Part shown: positions 1 to 6,224 of the stretch, piece after piece
How positions within the stretch are numbered: the first letter of the stretch is position 1
How the letters are laid out: the number at the start of each line of letters is the position of its first letter
NCBI GenBank assembly: GCA_903958915.1
Contig: CAJBVC010000588.1
Span: forward strand, 1-6,768
Origin: an uncultured beta proteobacterium
GTDB lineage: Bacteria; Pseudomonadota; Gammaproteobacteria; Burkholderiales; Burkholderiaceae_C
DNA: 6,768 nt
Reading direction: 5' to 3'
The notes under the pieces: model-generated
Database searches by the model: none
What the model was told of the DNA's origin: nothing
Seen by the model: only the letters and a program-made list of their open reading frames with translations
Position numbers and translations under genes: made by a program

Positions 1-1079
1 GGCACGCCGCCGCCGAACACGATGTTGGCGCCTTCTTCCTTGGCGCGGGCATAGTAGGACAGCACTTTTTTCTGGTGAATTTTGCTAACCAGCGGCCCTA
101 TTTTGGTGTCATGGTCAAACGGGCGACCCGGCTTCATGGTTTCAGCCTTGACTTTGAGGGCGGCCACAAACTTGTCAAAAATGGGGCGCTCGACGTAGAC
201 ACGCTCGGTGCCCAGGCAGACCTGGCCACAGTTCTCAAAGACGGAGCGGGTGACGGTGTTGACCGCGTTCTCAAAGTCGCAGTCGGCAAACACCACCGCG
301 GCGTTCTTGCCACCGAGTTCCAGCGACACCGGGCGGATGCCGTCGGCACCGGCTTTCATGATGGCGGTGCCGGTTTTGGTTTCGCCGGTAAAGGTAATAC
401 CGTTGACGCCCTGATGGGCCGTGAGAAAGGCGCCCGCCGAGTCCACGCCAAAACCGTTGACCACGTTGTAGACACCGGGCGGAACGCCGACCTTGTTCAT
501 CACTTCGCCCAAGAGCGTGGCGGTGCTGGGGGTGCATTCGGATGGTTTGACCACCACGGTGTTGCCGCAGGCCAGCGCCGGGCCGCATTTCCAGGTCATC
601 AGCAGCAGCGGCAGATTCCACGGGCAGATGATGGCGATGACACCACGCGGGGTGCGCACGCCGTAGCTGCGCGCCGCCTTGCCGTCAGGCGTTCGCATCT
701 CGAACGATTCGGTGGACACATTTTTGATGGTGTCGGTAAAAATCTTGAAGTTGGCAGCGCCGCGCGGGATGTCGATGTGCGAGGCCAGATGCGCAGGCTT
801 GCCCGTGTCCGCCACTTCGGCCTGCAAGAAATCATCAAAGCGATGGTTGATCTCGGCCACGACGCCGTCCAGCATGGCGCAACGCTCGACCACTGACAAC
901 TGCCCCCACGGACCGCGCAAGGCAGCGCGTGCAGCGGCCACAGCGGCGTCGACTTCGGGCTTGCCGGCCTCAAACACGTTGCCGATCAACGAGTTGTCCA
1001 CCGGGTTACGCTTTTCGTAGGTCTTGCCGCTGAGGTTGGTGACGTACTCGCCGTTGATGAAGTTCTTGATATCTCTCAT
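1..1079 (-). CDS. dmpC: 2-hydroxymuconic semialdehyde dehydrogenase, N-terminal ~359 residues (cut by left edge)
   Basis: NAD+-dependent aldehyde dehydrogenase (ALDH superfamily) that oxidises 2-hydroxymuconate semialdehyde, the product of catechol meta-cleavage, to 2-hydroxymuconate (4-oxalocrotonate branch) in the cytoplasm. The reading frame opens with ATG (MRDIKNFING) and stays open to the window edge. Family length is about 485, so roughly a quarter of the C-terminus is missing. Visible ALDH hallmarks are PWNLPLL with the oxyanion Asn155, the NAD-binding FTGETKTG with Gly232 and Gly237, the general base Glu254 in LELGGK, and the nucleophile Cys288 in CGQVCLGTERVYVERP. The segment HIDIPRGAANFK is typical of the DmpC/XylG/NahI subgroup rather than of generic aldehyde dehydrogenases. 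It lies 36 nt after the DUF336 gene with only a weak purine-rich Shine-Dalgarno (GAGAGA). No broken motif or internal stop was seen. A related semialdehyde dehydrogenase (e.g. aminomuconate-type) is less likely given the phenol hydroxylase context. Confidence 0.95.
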   Translation of the reverse strand, partial: MRDIKNFINGEYVTNLSGKTYEKRNPVDNSLIGNVFEAGKPEVDAAVAAARAALRGPWGQLSVVERCAMLDGVVAEINHRFDDFLQAEVADTGKPAHLASHIDIPRGAANFKIFTDTIKNVSTESFEMRTPDGKAARSYGVRTPRGVIAIICPWNLPLLLMTWKCGPALACGNTVVVKPSECTPSTATLLGEVMNKVGVPPGVYNVVNGFGVDSAGAFLTAHQGVNGITFTGETKTGTAIMKAGADGIRPVSLELGGKNAAVVFADCDFENAVNTVTRSVFENCGQVCLGTERVYVERPIFDKFVAALKVKAETMKPGRPFDHDTKIGPLVSKIHQKKVLSYYARAKEEGANIVFGGGV

Positions 1080-1115
1080 ATTTCTCTCTCAAATGTGGAA
1101 TCGGGACGGGCAGGT

Positions 1116-1547
1116 CTAGGACGGCAATCCAAGTGCTGCCAGCCCGGCGTGGGCACAGACTTCATCCTCATGCTCGGAACCGCCGGAGACACCAATGCCG
1201 CCAATGCGCTGGCCACTTGCAAGTATCGGAACCCCGCCGCCAAAGGCAACAAAACGCGGGCGCAGCACTATGCCCTCGCGTACGGCGCTGGAGTGTTGCT
1301 GCAAAGCCGCATGCCATTGGCTGGTTGCCAGGCCGAAGCTGACGGCGGTGTAGGCCTTGTCAATGGCAATATCGACCGAGTGCAGGGGTGCACCCGGCAT
1401 GCGCAAAAAAGCCGCCAGGGTGCCGCCCGTGTCAACCACCGCCACGTTGATGCGAATACCCATGGTTTCGGCGTGCGCCGCCGCTGCGCGCACAGCGACG
1501 GCAGCAGCCTCCCAGTCAATCACCGATTGGGAATGCGCAATTTGCAT
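1116..1547 (-). CDS. DUF336 / GlcG-HbpS-like protein, function in the pathway unknown
   Basis: A 143-residue cytoplasmic protein of the GlcG/HbpS (DUF336) family. No signal peptide or membrane segment is visible. Family-like features are VVDTGG (residues 37-42), the AIDKAYTA helix (61-68), the glycine-rich FGGGVPI (102-108), and a C-terminal GGIGVSGGSEHEDE block (116-129) followed by an Ala-rich helix. The chosen start is the ATG that shares one base with the dmpB stop (TGATG), giving MQIAHSQSVIDW. A longer frame opens upstream at 1622, but its extra 25 residues lie inside dmpB and look unlike the family. The overlap implies translational coupling to the dioxygenase. Members of this family occur in aromatic-degradation operons (for example nahX in naphthalene plasmids), and HbpS in Streptomyces binds haem. 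Neither fact sets the role here. A part in protecting or maintaining the ring-cleavage step is my inference from position only. Confidence 0.88.
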   Translation of the reverse strand: MQIAHSQSVIDWEAAAVAVRAAAAHAETMGIRINVAVVDTGGTLAAFLRMPGAPLHSVDIAIDKAYTAVSFGLATSQWHAALQQHSSAVREGIVLRPRFVAFGGGVPILASGQRIGGIGVSGGSEHEDEVCAHAGLAALGLPS

Positions 1548-2473
1548 CAGGTCACCACGCTCAGGAATGCATCGTTGAGCTTGCGGTCGTGGTAGAAAAT
1601 ACCCCGCCCGACGTGCTCCCAACTCCAGGTAACCGGCTGCATGTCCGGGTAGTGGTCGTAGCCGCCACAGAAGGTTTCCAGGCGGTTGCCGGAGGGGTCA
1701 AAGAAGTAGATCGTGGTTCCTTGCGTGATGCCGTGGCGGGTTGGGCCGATGTCGATCGAGACCCGGTTAATGCTCATGATGTCGGCGGCGCGCAGCACCT
1801 GCTCCCAGCTCCCCATCTGGAACGCCACATGGTGGAGTTTGCCGTCCTCGGCGTGGCGCACCATGGCCAGGTCGTGGGCCTTGGCACTGCAAGTCAACCA
1901 GACAGCCAGGTCGGTCGCACCGTCTTCGAGCTTGACGCGCTCGACCAGGTTGAAACCCAGCACCTCTTCAAACAGCTTGCGCGAACCATCAATGTCACCA
2001 CCGTACAGCAACGCGTGATCCATGCGGATCGGTCGAATGCCCTTGCCATCGATGACATCCACTTCGGGGTCGTTGCAGCCTGTGACACTGCCCACATCGG
2101 TCTTCTCGGCGAACAGTTCGATGGTGTGTCCCGTCGGAATCGTGAAGCGCACGCGTTCACCGGTTTCCAGCATGTCTCCTGCCGGCATACGCTCGGTTTT
2201 CACGCCGTAAGCCTTGAGTTTTCCATCCAGCTCTTCCAGAGTGGCCTTGTTGAGCACTTTGTAGCCAAAGAAGTCCAGCCCGGCGCGGTCAGCTTTGCGC
2301 AGCACGATGCTGTTGTGATCGCGCTCGGCACGGGTCTTGAAATAGACGCGGCCCGATGCGTCCCGCCCGGTTTCCACCAGACCCATCACATCGGTATAGA
2401 ACTGGACCGACTCGTCCATATCGAGCACGCGTATCTGGGCGTGGCCCGGACGCAAAACACCTGTCATTGCCAT
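1547..2473 (-). CDS. dmpB: Catechol 2,3-dioxygenase (extradiol, Fe(II))
   Basis: Extradiol dioxygenase of the vicinal oxygen chelate superfamily. It cleaves catechol or methylcatechols between C2 and C3 with O2 to give 2-hydroxymuconate semialdehyde. At 308 residues it has the usual two-domain length (N-terminal domain about 1-140, catalytic domain about 145-300). The Fe(II) ligands are visible as His153 (MDHALLYG), His214 (KLHHVAF) and Glu266 (GNRLETFCGG). Active-site His200 (KAHD), His247 (TRHG) and Tyr256 (IYFFDPSGN) are also present, matching the XylE/DmpB pattern within one residue. ATG at 2473 was preferred over the in-frame ATG six bases later because AGGAGA lies 7 nt upstream of the first. 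The gene begins inside the last 10 nt of dmpQ and ends in a TGATG overlap with the DUF336 gene. The sequence is clearly diverged from Pseudomonas DmpB/XylE (for example GYDHYPDMQPVTWSW near the C-terminus) and looks like the beta-proteobacterial subfamily, a judgement made from memory. Confidence 0.97.
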   Translation of the reverse strand: MAMTGVLRPGHAQIRVLDMDESVQFYTDVMGLVETGRDASGRVYFKTRAERDHNSIVLRKADRAGLDFFGYKVLNKATLEELDGKLKAYGVKTERMPAGDMLETGERVRFTIPTGHTIELFAEKTDVGSVTGCNDPEVDVIDGKGIRPIRMDHALLYGGDIDGSRKLFEEVLGFNLVERVKLEDGATDLAVWLTCSAKAHDLAMVRHAEDGKLHHVAFQMGSWEQVLRAADIMSINRVSIDIGPTRHGITQGTTIYFFDPSGNRLETFCGGYDHYPDMQPVTWSWEHVGRGIFYHDRKLNDAFLSVVT

Positions 2474-2838
2474 TTTGTAGTCTCCTGTTTGATTTCAAGT
2501 TGAGAGGGCGAGAGAACGTCTTTCGGCTCAACCACCCGACAGACGTTTTTTTTCATTTTTCCAATCACCCGCAGCGCAATGGCGCTGCTCGGGCGCACGC
2601 GACACGCCAGGACGCAGCCTTGTGCTTCCTCCTGCTCGCTGACGTGCTCGCGGCTCATGACCCGCTTGGTGTACGAGCCACTGAGAACCTGCACCTTGCA
2701 GACGCCGCAGCCACCCCCGCGGCAACCCGCCGGAATTCCCTTTTTGCCTAGCGACTCCATGCCTTCGAGCAGGCTCAGGGCGTCAGAGCAGCGGTAGCTG
2801 CTGCCGTCGTCTTCAATGGTCACGGTGTGGACGGTCAT
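2464..2838 (-). CDS. dmpQ: Plant-type [2Fe-2S] ferredoxin that reactivates catechol 2,3-dioxygenase
   Basis: Small ferredoxin of the DmpQ/XylT/NahT family, known to re-reduce catechol 2,3-dioxygenase after its active-site iron is oxidised, for instance during turnover of 4-methylcatechol. With the ATG at 2838 it has 124 residues. The [2Fe-2S] ligands are Cys39, Cys44 and Cys47 (AGCRGGGCGVCK, C-x4-C-x2-C) and Cys79 in VLACRVRP. The glycine-rich cluster loop is typical of this subfamily. The start is uncertain: a TTG at 2859 overlapping the dmpP stop (TTGA) would add seven residues, and neither start has a clear Shine-Dalgarno. ATG 17 nt after dmpP is the simpler choice. The 3' end runs 10 nt into dmpB and contains the dmpB ribosome-binding site, so ferredoxin and dioxygenase synthesis are probably linked. 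An A8 run lies at codons 96-98. Confidence 0.93.
   Translation of the reverse strand: MTVHTVTIEDDGSSYRCSDALSLLEGMESLGKKGIPAGCRGGGCGVCKVQVLSGSYTKRVMSREHVSEQEEAQGCVLACRVRPSSAIALRVIGKMKKNVCRVVEPKDVLSPSQLEIKQETTKWQ
2481..2486 (-). promoter_or_regulatory. Ribosome-binding site of dmpB
   Basis: AGGAGA on the mRNA, 7 nt before the first dmpB ATG (2473) and 13 nt before the second (2467), which decides for the first. It lies within the last codons of dmpQ, so ribosomes finishing dmpQ pass over it. Confidence 0.8.
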
Positions 2839-2855
2839 GGCATCAAGGCTTGCCG

Positions 2856-3929
2856 TCAAATTTTGCGGAACAGCGGACTGCGCACCTGTTGCGCGTCAGC
2901 CGCCGAGATGAACTTTTCGGTATAGATATCGCGCTCAAAGAGCCGCCCCTGCATGAGTGTGCTGATACAGGCTTCAATCATTAAAGGCGGGCCGCACAGG
3001 TAGGCTTTGCGGCCCCGAAAATCGTTTTCAAAATGCACTTTTGCAGCCTCGTGCGCAAAACCGCGAGCGCCCTCCCACACCGACTCGGGCGGCTCATTGG
3101 AGAGCACGGCTACGTAGTCAAAGTTTGTGTGCTGCGCTGCCAGTGCCTTGAATTCGTCATGGTGGTAAAGTTCGGCTTGGCACCGCGCCCCATTGACCAG
3201 CGTTATCGGCCGGGTGATGCCTTGTGTCAGCAAGTCCAGGATCATCGAGCGCGGACTCGAAAGGCCGGAACCACCGGCAAAGAACAGGTAGGGCAGTTGC
3301 TGTGCCACATGCTCGGTCTGGCGCACAAAAAAGCGCCCGTAAGGGCCGCTAAAGCGCACCGCGTCGCCCAGCTTCAGCACGTCGTGAACCCAGCCGGTTG
3401 CGGCCCCGCCAGGGACGCGTCGAATATTGAGCTCGATCTCGCCCCCCTTTGAGGGCGCGCTCGCGATGGAAAATGCACGCGCCTGCTCCTCACCGGGCAC
3501 CACCAGATTGATGTACTGCCCGGCCTGAAACACGATCTGCTGCGGCGCGTCCAGCGTGATCCAGACGCCCTTCACGGTGGGCGTCAAATCCTCGATGCGC
3601 GACACCGTTCCGCGGTAGTCTTGCACCGGCAGGTTCAGGGCATCGGGCTCGTCTTCGATTTCGGCATTCGTCGTCACGTCTGATTGCAGTGTGGCACAGC
3701 AGGCCAAGGTCTTGCCCTCTTCACGCTCATAGTCCATCAGCGCAAAGTTGGATGCCACCCCATGGTCCACCTCACCGTCGGTGATGTCGATTTTGCAGGT
3801 GGCGCACAGACCGTGGCAGCATGCGTGCGGCAAGTAAATGCCGGCACGCAAGGCAGCATCGAGAATGGTTTGCCCGTCCTCAACCTCCAGCACCTGCCCC
3901 GTCGATTCAAAAGTGAGTTGATAACCCAT
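2856..3929 (-). CDS. dmpP: Phenol hydroxylase reductase component P5 (FAD, [2Fe-2S])
   Basis: NADH-dependent oxidoreductase that passes electrons from NADH via FAD and a [2Fe-2S] cluster to the diiron hydroxylase. The 357 residues show the expected order. An N-terminal plant-type ferredoxin domain (about 1-95) carries Cys37, Cys42 and Cys45 (C-x4-C-x2-C) and Cys77. An FAD-binding beta-barrel (about 105-205) has RAFSIASAP at 151-159 and GPYGRFF at 195-201. A nicotinamide-binding domain (about 210-357) has AGGSGLSSPRSM at 218-229, CGPPLMIEA at 312-320 and the C-terminal LFERDIYTEKF. ATG at 3929 follows an AAAGGGA Shine-Dalgarno about 10 nt upstream and lies 15 nt after dmpO. Both the first and last cluster cysteines are followed by a second Cys (37-38, 77-78). 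The 77-78 pair also occurs in Pseudomonas DmpP as I recall it. The other option, a toluene monooxygenase or methane monooxygenase reductase, fits the context less well. Confidence 0.96.
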   Translation of the reverse strand: MGYQLTFESTGQVLEVEDGQTILDAALRAGIYLPHACCHGLCATCKIDITDGEVDHGVASNFALMDYEREEGKTLACCATLQSDVTTNAEIEDEPDALNLPVQDYRGTVSRIEDLTPTVKGVWITLDAPQQIVFQAGQYINLVVPGEEQARAFSIASAPSKGGEIELNIRRVPGGAATGWVHDVLKLGDAVRFSGPYGRFFVRQTEHVAQQLPYLFFAGGSGLSSPRSMILDLLTQGITRPITLVNGARCQAELYHHDEFKALAAQHTNFDYVAVLSNEPPESVWEGARGFAHEAAKVHFENDFRGRKAYLCGPPLMIEACISTLMQGRLFERDIYTEKFISAADAQQVRSPLFRKI

Positions 3930-3944
3930 CAGCGCTTCGTCCCT

Positions 3945-4301
3945 TTAGTTGCACGAACCGTTCAAGCCATGCAAGCCCGGTGTACGAAAGCGGATCACAT
4001 CCTTGTGACCCAGACCGTTTTCAGCCAGCGACTTCGTGGCATCCGGCGACCAGGGCTTTCCGGACTTAAACCACTCAGCGGCGTTCCAGTCGATCTTGGC
4101 AAAGTCAGGGTGTGCACCAAATACGCCGGGCAGTGGCCCCGCCAGCAGGTCACCAAACTTCATCGTTGGCGGCAGCGGAATGCAAAAGGGCGCGCAAAAC
4201 ATCAGGTGGTCTTCCCACCCGATGTAAAGCAAAGGCGCCGGGAACTTGTCCACGGTGTCCTTCTGGATGAAGGGGTAGGGACGGACGGAAGTAATAGCCA
4301 T
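3945..4301 (-). CDS. dmpO: Phenol hydroxylase P4 protein (hydroxylase gamma subunit)
   Basis: Small subunit of the (alpha-beta-gamma)2 phenol hydroxylase; it carries no cofactor and contributes to the hydroxylase complex. The protein has 118 residues, against about 119 for DmpO. Family-like stretches are MAITSVRPYPF at the start, FPAPLLYIGWEDHLMFCAPFC in the first third, LPPTMKFGDLLAGPLPGVFG in the middle and a W/D-rich segment (HPDFAKIDW). The start is ATG at 4301, preceded by AGGAGA 10 nt upstream. An in-frame longer reading from 4397 would overlap the dmpN end with basic residues unlike the family and is rejected. It sits 28 nt after dmpN and 15 nt before dmpP, the usual N-O-P order. Confidence 0.95.
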   Translation of the reverse strand: MAITSVRPYPFIQKDTVDKFPAPLLYIGWEDHLMFCAPFCIPLPPTMKFGDLLAGPLPGVFGAHPDFAKIDWNAAEWFKSGKPWSPDATKSLAENGLGHKDVIRFRTPGLHGLNGSCN

Positions 4302-4311
4302 GATGAATGGG

Positions 4312-4317
4312 TCTCCT
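4312..4317 (-). promoter_or_regulatory. Ribosome-binding site of dmpO
   Basis: AGGAGA on the mRNA in the 28-nt dmpN-dmpO gap, 10 nt before ATG 4301. It supports this start over the in-frame upstream codon at 4397 inside dmpN. Confidence 0.75.
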
Positions 4318-4329
4318 GGTGGTCGTGCT

Positions 4330-5877
4330 TTAGTTGCCTTTGGCGAGATCACGCCAGGCTTTGAAGTTTTTCTGGTCCTGCGAACCTTCGAAGTCAAGGT
4401 TGTCGCGACCCATTTCCATGCGGTACCACTTCAGCACTTCGGCCAGGGGGTTAAAGTCTGCCGCCGTCGGATCGGCCTCTGGCGTGAAGCAGTTGCCCTG
4501 GTAGATCTGGTGTACCGGCATCCAGGCCTGGATGTACTTTTCGGGCTCATGGTCAAAAATGCTCTTGCATCCATCGGAGCAGAAGTGGTACTTCATGCCG
4601 CTGTAATCGGACTCGCGGTAAGCGATCTTGGTGGGGTCTTCCGGCTCAGTGAAGAACATCGGAATCTGGCAGGTCTGGCACAGCATGGGCAGCGTGGTGT
4701 TGTAAAACCGCTTGCCCTCGGCGGCCTCTTTGGCCCAATGCTCATAGCGGGGCCGGTAGTACTTGTCAAAGGTGTCGGGGTATTTTTCCGACAGCCATTG
4801 CATCTCGGACTCGGACGGTGTCCAGGTATGAAAGGGGGCTGCTGCACCGTAGTTGTAGAACACGGCCCAGGCCTGGTGCGACAAATGGTCTTTGTCTTTG
4901 CAAGCCTGTGTCCACCCGGCCGGCACCTTGATGCCATAGCGCGCCAGATCCGCAAACAAGGCACCGCCGTTTTCTTCAGCGTAAGTTTCCCAGGCTTCCT
5001 TCCAGCTCATCACACGCTTGGGCAGCATGTAGTCCATCATCATGGCCACGAGGGTGAGCACGCGGTAACCGCGCCAGAACCACTTGTCGATCCAGCGCTG
5101 CACGATGGGCAGGTTGTCCGGGTCTTGCTCCAGGATGAACTTGATCATCTCCAGCCCCAGCGTCATGTGACGGGCCTCGTCGCTTTGTGCCGAGAAGCCA
5201 AAGGCCATGGCGGCCATGTCGCCGTTATAGGCTGCGCCCGACACAAACGGCACAAACAGCAGGTTGGTCAGAACATATTCAAAAGCAAAGCCAATCGACA
5301 CCATGTACTCAAACGGTCCGGCCGTGATGGCATCGTCAAAGAACGACTTGGGCACCGACAGGTACCAGACGCGGTCGTGCTGGTGGCGGAAGTTCTGGAA
5401 TCCGTTGTAGAACTTGTTGTAGTTCGACATCGAGTGGACCTGCGTCTGCGAGTGGCGGATTTCATCCAGCGACTGCATCATGCAGGCCACGCGCGGGCCA
5501 GCCCCGGCAAACTGCCGCCCAACGTGGGCAAAGCCCCGGTGCGCCATGTATTCGAGCGGGGACACGCCCGTCAAAAACAGCTTGAGCGCATTGATGTAAC
5601 GCGCATCGGTGACCTGCAAATGCCCGTTGTTCTGGTTAAAAGCATCGATGATGGCGTAGAGCTTTTTCTCTTTCTCCGACTGGTATTTCCAGTAGGCGTC
5701 CATCGTCAGGCGAAACGGGTCTTCGAACTTGCTCCAGTCGTGAATTTTGATTCCCTCGTACTCCAGGTAAGGGTAGATATCGGTCTTCTTCTGGTAGCTG
5801 GGTTCCCAATCAAGATCGCGTGTCATCAGGTTGTAACGATCTTTGAGATTGAGCTTTTTGTTGACTTTCATGTCCAT
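4330..5877 (-). CDS. dmpN: Phenol hydroxylase P3 protein, catalytic diiron alpha subunit
   Basis: Large subunit of the bacterial multicomponent monooxygenase that uses O2 and electrons from DmpP to hydroxylate phenol and methylphenols to catechols. At 515 residues it has the family length. The four-helix bundle carries the carboxylate-bridged diiron ligands Glu109 (SPLEYMAH), Glu139 and His142 (SLDEIRHSQ), Glu200 (FAFEYVL), and Glu234 and His237 (QSDEARHM), which are two E-x-x-H motifs in canonical spacing. A C-terminal YHS-like region (about 395-450) has Cys400, Cys403, Cys433 and Cys437 (C-x2-C and C-x3-C), matching the structural zinc site known in P. stutzeri OX1 phenol hydroxylase. The first of two nearby ATGs was chosen because GGAGA lies 6 nt upstream. 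It follows dmpM by 58 nt, the longest gap in the window. The residue pattern and neighbours favour phenol hydroxylase over toluene 4-monooxygenase or methane monooxygenase. The opposite strand has a long open frame that I regard as a shadow. Confidence 0.98.
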   Translation of the reverse strand: MDMKVNKKLNLKDRYNLMTRDLDWEPSYQKKTDIYPYLEYEGIKIHDWSKFEDPFRLTMDAYWKYQSEKEKKLYAIIDAFNQNNGHLQVTDARYINALKLFLTGVSPLEYMAHRGFAHVGRQFAGAGPRVACMMQSLDEIRHSQTQVHSMSNYNKFYNGFQNFRHQHDRVWYLSVPKSFFDDAITAGPFEYMVSIGFAFEYVLTNLLFVPFVSGAAYNGDMAAMAFGFSAQSDEARHMTLGLEMIKFILEQDPDNLPIVQRWIDKWFWRGYRVLTLVAMMMDYMLPKRVMSWKEAWETYAEENGGALFADLARYGIKVPAGWTQACKDKDHLSHQAWAVFYNYGAAAPFHTWTPSESEMQWLSEKYPDTFDKYYRPRYEHWAKEAAEGKRFYNTTLPMLCQTCQIPMFFTEPEDPTKIAYRESDYSGMKYHFCSDGCKSIFDHEPEKYIQAWMPVHQIYQGNCFTPEADPTAADFNPLAEVLKWYRMEMGRDNLDFEGSQDQKNFKAWRDLAKGN

Positions 5878-5883
5878 GGTGTG

Positions 5884-5888
5884 TCTCC
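5884..5888 (-). promoter_or_regulatory. Ribosome-binding site of dmpN
   Basis: GGAGA on the mRNA in the 58-nt dmpM-dmpN gap, 6 nt before ATG 5877 and 12 nt before the second in-frame ATG (5871). It favours the first. The rest of this gap shows no convincing hairpin or promoter. Confidence 0.75.
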
Positions 5889-5935
5889 GGTTGGCTTGTT
5901 TTGGCTCTGAATGGAATCTGTAATGCAGCGTGCTT

Positions 5936-6205
5936 TTAGTGCTTCCAGCTCAGCGTGAAGTCGTCATCGGTTTCTTCGATGTGTCCCGTCAGCGTGATCA
6001 GGTTGATGTGCAGTTCCTGCAGATCAAAGTCGCGCCCCATCTGCTCGGCCACGGTGCTGCGCCGAATGACCATCGTGTCGGGGGCATCGATCCTGACCAT
6101 GGCCGGCTGAAAATTGACCGTGGCGTTCGGGTTGTCGACCATGATCGCATCGACGATGCAGCGGGTCTCTTCGTTTCTCTGAAAGGCAATGAATACGTTG
6201 GACAT
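5936..6205 (-). CDS. dmpM: Phenol hydroxylase P2 protein, effector/coupling component
   Basis: Cofactor-free regulatory protein (MmoB/DmpM family) that binds the hydroxylase and couples electron transfer to substrate hydroxylation. It has 89 residues, against about 90 for DmpM. Recognisable segments are NVFIAFQ at the start, DAIMVDNPNATVNFQPAMVRIDAP (in pieces: VDNPNATV, PAMVRID) near residues 22-41, and a C-terminus ending in DDDFTLSWKH that matches the acidic, tryptophan-containing family end. ATG at 6205 follows dmpL by 19 nt. The leader has no good Shine-Dalgarno, only GAAAG, so it may depend on read-through from dmpL translation. The same frame is open far upstream, but that part overlaps dmpL and is out of character for the family. 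Confidence 0.95.
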   Translation of the reverse strand: MSNVFIAFQRNEETRCIVDAIMVDNPNATVNFQPAMVRIDAPDTMVIRRSTVAEQMGRDFDLQELHINLITLTGHIEETDDDFTLSWKH

Positions 6206-6224
6206 GGTGTTTGCTTTCGTGGGT

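Noticed and set aside
75..896. 273-codon open frame on the plus strand opposite dmpC
   Set aside because: It is a shadow of the aldehyde dehydrogenase frame, with Gly/Arg/His-rich low-information translation.
1080..1115. 36-nt gap before dmpC as a possible regulatory site
   Set aside because: It shows only a GAGAGA purine stretch acting as a weak ribosome-binding site, with no palindrome or promoter-like element.
1589..2503. 304-codon open frame on the plus strand opposite dmpB
   Set aside because: It is antisense to a dioxygenase with a complete active site. The translation has no recognisable domain and there is no plausible ribosome-binding context.
4322..4332. TAAAGCACG after dmpN resembling TAAAAGCACG after dmpM (5929-5938)
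   Set aside because: A shared string of about nine bases after two stops with no symmetry or further similarity is within chance.
3684..4364. 226-codon open frame on the plus strand across dmpP and dmpO
   Set aside because: It spans the junction of two well-supported minus-strand genes, and its protein is not family-like.
4300..5910. 536-codon open frame on the plus strand opposite dmpN
   Set aside because: It mirrors dmpN almost exactly. Its His/Val/Arg-rich translation resembles no family I know, and antisense openness is expected from GC-biased third positions in dmpN.
5878..5935. Possible internal promoter, terminator or hairpin in the 58-nt dmpM-dmpN gap
   Set aside because: Only a short AGCCAA direct repeat and a normal ribosome-binding site are visible. 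There is no inverted repeat with a T-tract and no convincing -35/-10 or -24/-12 pair.
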